DNA of 8,543 nt, from the NCBI GenBank assembly GCA_946405565.1, contig CAMJHU010000059.1, positions 1-8,543 of the forward strand, read 5' to 3'. Below the pieces are notes generated by a model. That model searched no databases. It saw only the letters and a program-made list of their open reading frames with translations, and was not told the origin of the DNA. The position numbers and the translations under genes were made by a program. This stretch comes from an uncultured Clostridia bacterium. GTDB taxonomy: Bacteria > Bacillota > Clostridia > Oscillospirales > Acutalibacteraceae. Below, one piece after another: positions 6,110 to 8,543 of the stretch; position 1 is the first letter of the stretch, and each line of letters opens with the position of its first letter.

Positions 6110-7685
6110 GGGTTGATTCCTCTTTCTCTTCCGTCGGTTCGGCGACGGGATTGATTTCGATCTGACTGGTCTGGCGGACGATAGGCAGCGTGATGGTCAC
6201 GTTGGTGCCGTCGCCTTCGATGCTGTCAATATGGATTTCGCCGTTATGCTTGGTGATGATTTCGTCCGCGACGGCAAGACCGATGCCGAAGCCGCCTTTA
6301 TTGGTGTTGGCTTTATAGAATTTCTGTTTGACCTTGGGAAGCTGGTCGGCGGGAATGCCGCAGCCGTGGTCGCGCACGCCGATGGTGAATTGATCGTCGG
6401 TTGCGGAGGTGTAAATATATATTTCGCCGCCCGGCTCGCTGTATTTCATGGCGTTGTCCAGTATGATGATAATGACCTGTTTGAGCTTGTCGCGGTCGCC
6501 CATGACCGGAATGGTTTCCTCCGGCTCATAGAAGGTCAGGCGTTTGTCTTCCTTTTTGGCTTTTTCGCCAAACATAAACACCACATCGTCAATTTCAGCG
6601 ACAATATCGAGCATCTGAAAATTCATGACCATGCGTCCGCTCTGCATACGGGAAAAGTCGAGAAGCTGCTCCACCAGTCCGCTCAGACGTTCGGTTTCGT
6701 TGATAATGATGCCCAGACCGCGCTTCATCATGGCTTCGTCGGAGGTGCCGCACATCAGAACCGTTTCGCTCCAGCCCTTGATAGCGGTGAGCGGAGTGCG
6801 CAGTTCATGGGAGACGGAGGAGATAAAGTCATTCTTGGCGTTTTCACTCAGCGCCAGTTCGGCAGCCATCGCGTTGATGGAATCCACCAGATCCCCGATT
6901 TCGTCATCATGTTCTTTTTCGAGACGAATGGAAAAATCGCCGCTGGCGATATGTCCCGCGATGCTGGTGATGTTCTTGACCGGGGTGACTATGGAGCGGA
7001 TAAAATAGGAACTGGAAACCGAAATGAACAGCAGTACCACCAGCATGACCACACTGATCATGATAATGCTGCTCCGCACGGCTTCGTCGGTGGGCTGCAG
7101 CGATACCACCATACGGATTGCCTCTTTGCCCTTGAGGTTGGAACCTTTGAGCAGATAGGTGACAGCATAGATGTGTTCGCGGTTTTCGTTGCGTCCGATC
7201 CATGTGCCGGATTTTCCGGAGAGACACGCGGCGGTATAATCGGGAATACTCTGGTCAACAGGAGGCTCAAAGCCGGAAGAGGTGACAACGATGCGTCCTT
7301 TGGCATTGATGAACTGCACTTCCATTTTGTTTTTATCCTCAAAGCCTTCCACAAAGCTCTGCGCGGCGAGCTGATAGTCGCTGCCGGTCTGGGCAAAGTA
7401 AGACGCCGCGACGGAAGCTCTCTGACTGACGATCTGCTGGATGTTATTGTAGTAATAGCTTTTGATGAGAGAGACGGCGACGATGAAGATCAGCAGCAGC
7501 GCCGTGCCCAGAATGGAAAAAGTGGTCACCAGCCAGCGGCGGGTGATGCCCTTGCCCCGGATCATCTCAATGTAGGGCAGGAAGAAATGGCGGGGCGTCT
7601 GGCGTAGCCACTCCGTAAAAGCGGCGGTTTTTTTCTCTGCGGACTGCCGGAGCGCGGTCCAGTCGGGTTTGAGTCTGTCGGGCAA
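6096..7685 (-). CDS. Sensor histidine kinase of a two-component system (TTG start)
   Basis: This membrane sensor autophosphorylates on His and passes the phosphate to the adjacent response regulator. Numbered from the TTG at 7685 (529 residues), there is an unusual 50-residue cytoplasmic N-terminus, then TM1 at about 51-74, an extracytoplasmic sensing domain of about 130 residues, TM2 at about 206-229, HAMP at about 230-283 and HisKA with SVSHELRTP (His293). The ATPase domain has N-box DNAMKYS (Asn411), DHGCGIP (about 439-445) and GGFGIGLA (464-471). The tail is Glu-rich. All catalytic motifs are intact. I prefer TTG because GAGGAGGG at 7693-7700 puts GGAGG exactly eight bases before it. The alternative ATG at 7712 would add nine residues, overlap the regulator gene and have only a weak GGGA upstream. 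The ligand is unknown; the architecture resembles PhoR/WalK-type kinases. Confidence 0.95.
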   Translation of the reverse strand: MPDRLKPDWTALRQSAEKKTAAFTEWLRQTPRHFFLPYIEMIRGKGITRRWLVTTFSILGTALLLIFIVAVSLIKSYYYNNIQQIVSQRASVAASYFAQTGSDYQLAAQSFVEGFEDKNKMEVQFINAKGRIVVTSSGFEPPVDQSIPDYTAACLSGKSGTWIGRNENREHIYAVTYLLKGSNLKGKEAIRMVVSLQPTDEAVRSSIIMISVVMLVVLLFISVSSSYFIRSIVTPVKNITSIAGHIASGDFSIRLEKEHDDEIGDLVDSINAMAAELALSENAKNDFISSVSHELRTPLTAIKGWSETVLMCGTSDEAMMKRGLGIIINETERLSGLVEQLLDFSRMQSGRMVMNFQMLDIVAEIDDVVFMFGEKAKKEDKRLTFYEPEETIPVMGDRDKLKQVIIIILDNAMKYSEPGGEIYIYTSATDDQFTIGVRDHGCGIPADQLPKVKQKFYKANTNKGGFGIGLAVADEIITKHNGEIHIDSIEGDGTNVTITLPIVRQTSQIEINPVAEPTEEKEESTHEQV

Positions 7686-7692
7686 GGACGGT

Positions 7693-7700
7693 CCCTCCTC
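7693..7700 (-). promoter_or_regulatory. Strong ribosome binding site setting the kinase TTG start
   Basis: GAGGAGGG on the - strand overlaps the last base of the regulator's TAG stop and stands eight bases (from GGAGG) before the TTG at 7683-7685. It is among the strongest Shine-Dalgarno matches in the window and lies inside the reading frame that the ATG at 7712 would use, arguing against that start. Confidence 0.75.
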
Positions 7701-8398
7701 TACGCTTCCCATTTATATCCCAGTCCCCAGACGGTGACAATGTGGCGGGGCGTCGATGGTTTTTCCTCGATTTTCATGCGCAGACGGCGGATATTGACGT
7801 CCACGATTTTTTCTTCCCCGTAAAAGGCTTCGCCCCAGACGTGTTTGAGAATGTCCACACGGCTGAGCGCCGTGCGGGGATTGGAAAAGAAGTATTCCAT
7901 GATCTGGAATTCCACCTGTGTCAGTTCCACCAATTCGCCGTTTTTGCTGAGCGTGCGGTTGCGCAGGTTGAGGACAAAGCTGCCGGAGGAAAGCTCCTCT
8001 TTGAAGGACTGATCGCTGCCGTCGCTGAGTGCCACACGGCGGTGAAGCGCGTCCACGCGCGCCATGAGCTCGCTGGGGCTGAAAGGCTTGGTAATGTAAT
8101 CGTCGGCGCCGTTCATCAGACCGTTGACCTTATCCATTTCCTGGGATTTGGCGGTGAGCATGATGATACCGAGATTGCTGTTGCGCTTGCGCAGTTCGCG
8201 GCAGAGCGAAATGCCGTCCATGCCGGGCATCATGACGTCAAGCAGGGCGATGTCGAAATCCCCGCTGTGGCTGTCGTAGGCGGCGAGGGCGTCGCTGCCG
8301 TTGTTGACGTCAAAGACGTCATAGCCGGAGCGTTTGAGATTGATGACGACAAATTCTCTGATGGCGTCTTCATCTTCGGCAACCAGTATTTTTTTCAT
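7700..8398 (-). CDS. OmpR/PhoB-family response regulator transcription factor
   Basis: This 232-residue protein is the partner of the downstream kinase. The receiver domain (about 1-120) has the acidic pair E8/D9, the phosphoacceptor Asp54 in LLDVMMPGMDG, Thr82 in IMLTAK and Lys104 in ITKPFSP, so it should be phosphorylatable. After a linker, a winged-helix DNA-binding domain (about 138-232) shows the OmpR-family pattern: ELTQVEFQIMEYFFSNP, the recognition helix around EKIVDVNIRRLRMKIE, and the terminal wing TVWGLGYKWE. It would bind DNA as a dimer at direct repeats. The ATG at 8398 has GGAAGGG at 8410-8416, 11 bases upstream. It follows the partial upstream gene by 24 bases, so it may not have its own promoter, and I see none in that gap. 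Target genes are not known. Resemblance to PhoB/WalR/ResD is general, so no gene symbol is given. Confidence 0.97.
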   Translation of the reverse strand: MKKILVAEDEDAIREFVVINLKRSGYDVFDVNNGSDALAAYDSHSGDFDIALLDVMMPGMDGISLCRELRKRNSNLGIIMLTAKSQEMDKVNGLMNGADDYITKPFSPSELMARVDALHRRVALSDGSDQSFKEELSSGSFVLNLRNRTLSKNGELVELTQVEFQIMEYFFSNPRTALSRVDILKHVWGEAFYGEEKIVDVNIRRLRMKIEEKPSTPRHIVTVWGLGYKWEA

Positions 8399-8422
8399 TT
8401 GAGATCGTTCCCTTCCGTGATG

Positions 8423-8543
8423 CTATTGCAATAAATTGAAATACGAAGCGACTGACTTTACGTCTACAAAATCCTGTCCCAGAGCAAAGAGCGCGACATA
8501 GAGATTGTCGCCGTCTTTGGCAAGGACGGAATAGACGGGTGTG
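8423..8543 (-). CDS. C-terminal end of an unrecognised protein (partial)
   Basis: Reading leftwards from base 8542, 39 codons are open to the window edge and end in TAG at 8423-8425. The peptide begins TPVYSVLAKDGDNLYVALFA and ends DVKSVASYFNLLQ. It has a balanced, protein-like composition with alternating hydrophobic residues suggestive of beta strands and then a short helix. The other two frames give Cys/Arg-rich or interrupted translations, so this is the coding one. It ends 24 bases before the response regulator start, so it is probably the preceding gene of the same operon. The family cannot be identified from this fragment, and the rest lies outside the window. Confidence 0.65.
   Translation of the reverse strand, partial: TPVYSVLAKDGDNLYVALFALGQDFVDVKSVASYFNLLQ

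Noticed and set aside
6231..7607. 458-codon + strand frame opposite the sensor kinase
   Set aside because: It is antisense to a kinase with every catalytic motif intact, and the translated composition (His, Asp, Gly, Phe runs) is the mirror of the real gene.
7742..8434. 230-codon + strand frame opposite the response regulator
   Set aside because: It is a shadow of a clearly real OmpR-family gene, with no start signal and no family resemblance.

Overview
The window looks like the chromosome of a Gram-positive clostridial bacterium, most likely in the Oscillospiraceae/Ruminococcaceae range. The reasons are purine-rich Shine-Dalgarno sites before most genes, TTG starts, short gaps and overlaps, a DUF1385 (YqhQ-type) membrane protein beside prmC, and a recA-recX pair. 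Base composition is moderate to high in G+C by eye. The placement rests on family recognition and gene order, not on a marker-gene comparison.

Layout. Bases 1-2152 read rightwards. They hold the last codons of an upstream gene (overlapping the next start as ATGA), a 132-residue two-helix membrane protein with a HAMP-like tail, a lipoprotein of unknown function starting at TTG, and a patatin-family lipase. Bases 2153-2403 are a convergent intergenic region with four consecutive GC-rich hairpins followed by a strong, probably bidirectional, rho-independent terminator.

From 8543 back to 2404 everything reads leftwards: the C-terminus of an unrecognised protein, an OmpR-family response regulator, its HAMP/HisKA sensor kinase, a DUF1385 membrane protein, PrmC (release factor glutamine methyltransferase), RecA and RecX. 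The regulator, kinase, DUF1385 and prmC genes are joined by overlaps or gaps under 30 bases and look like one transcription unit. recA has its own promoter (consensus -10, 17-base spacer) just after prmC, and recX follows 10 bases after recA, so recA-recX is at least partly independent.

How they work together. The regulator and kinase form a complete two-component system with all catalytic residues present. PrmC modifies peptide release factors, RecA drives recombination and SOS induction, and RecX restrains RecA. The rightward lipoprotein and patatin genes may act together at the envelope, but that is only inference from adjacency. I see no CRISPR array, transposase, integrase, tRNA, rRNA or phage gene. 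The leftward block is ordinary core genome. The less explained parts are the first membrane gene, whose codon use differs from its neighbours, the lipoprotein, the hairpin cluster and the truncated gene at the right edge.
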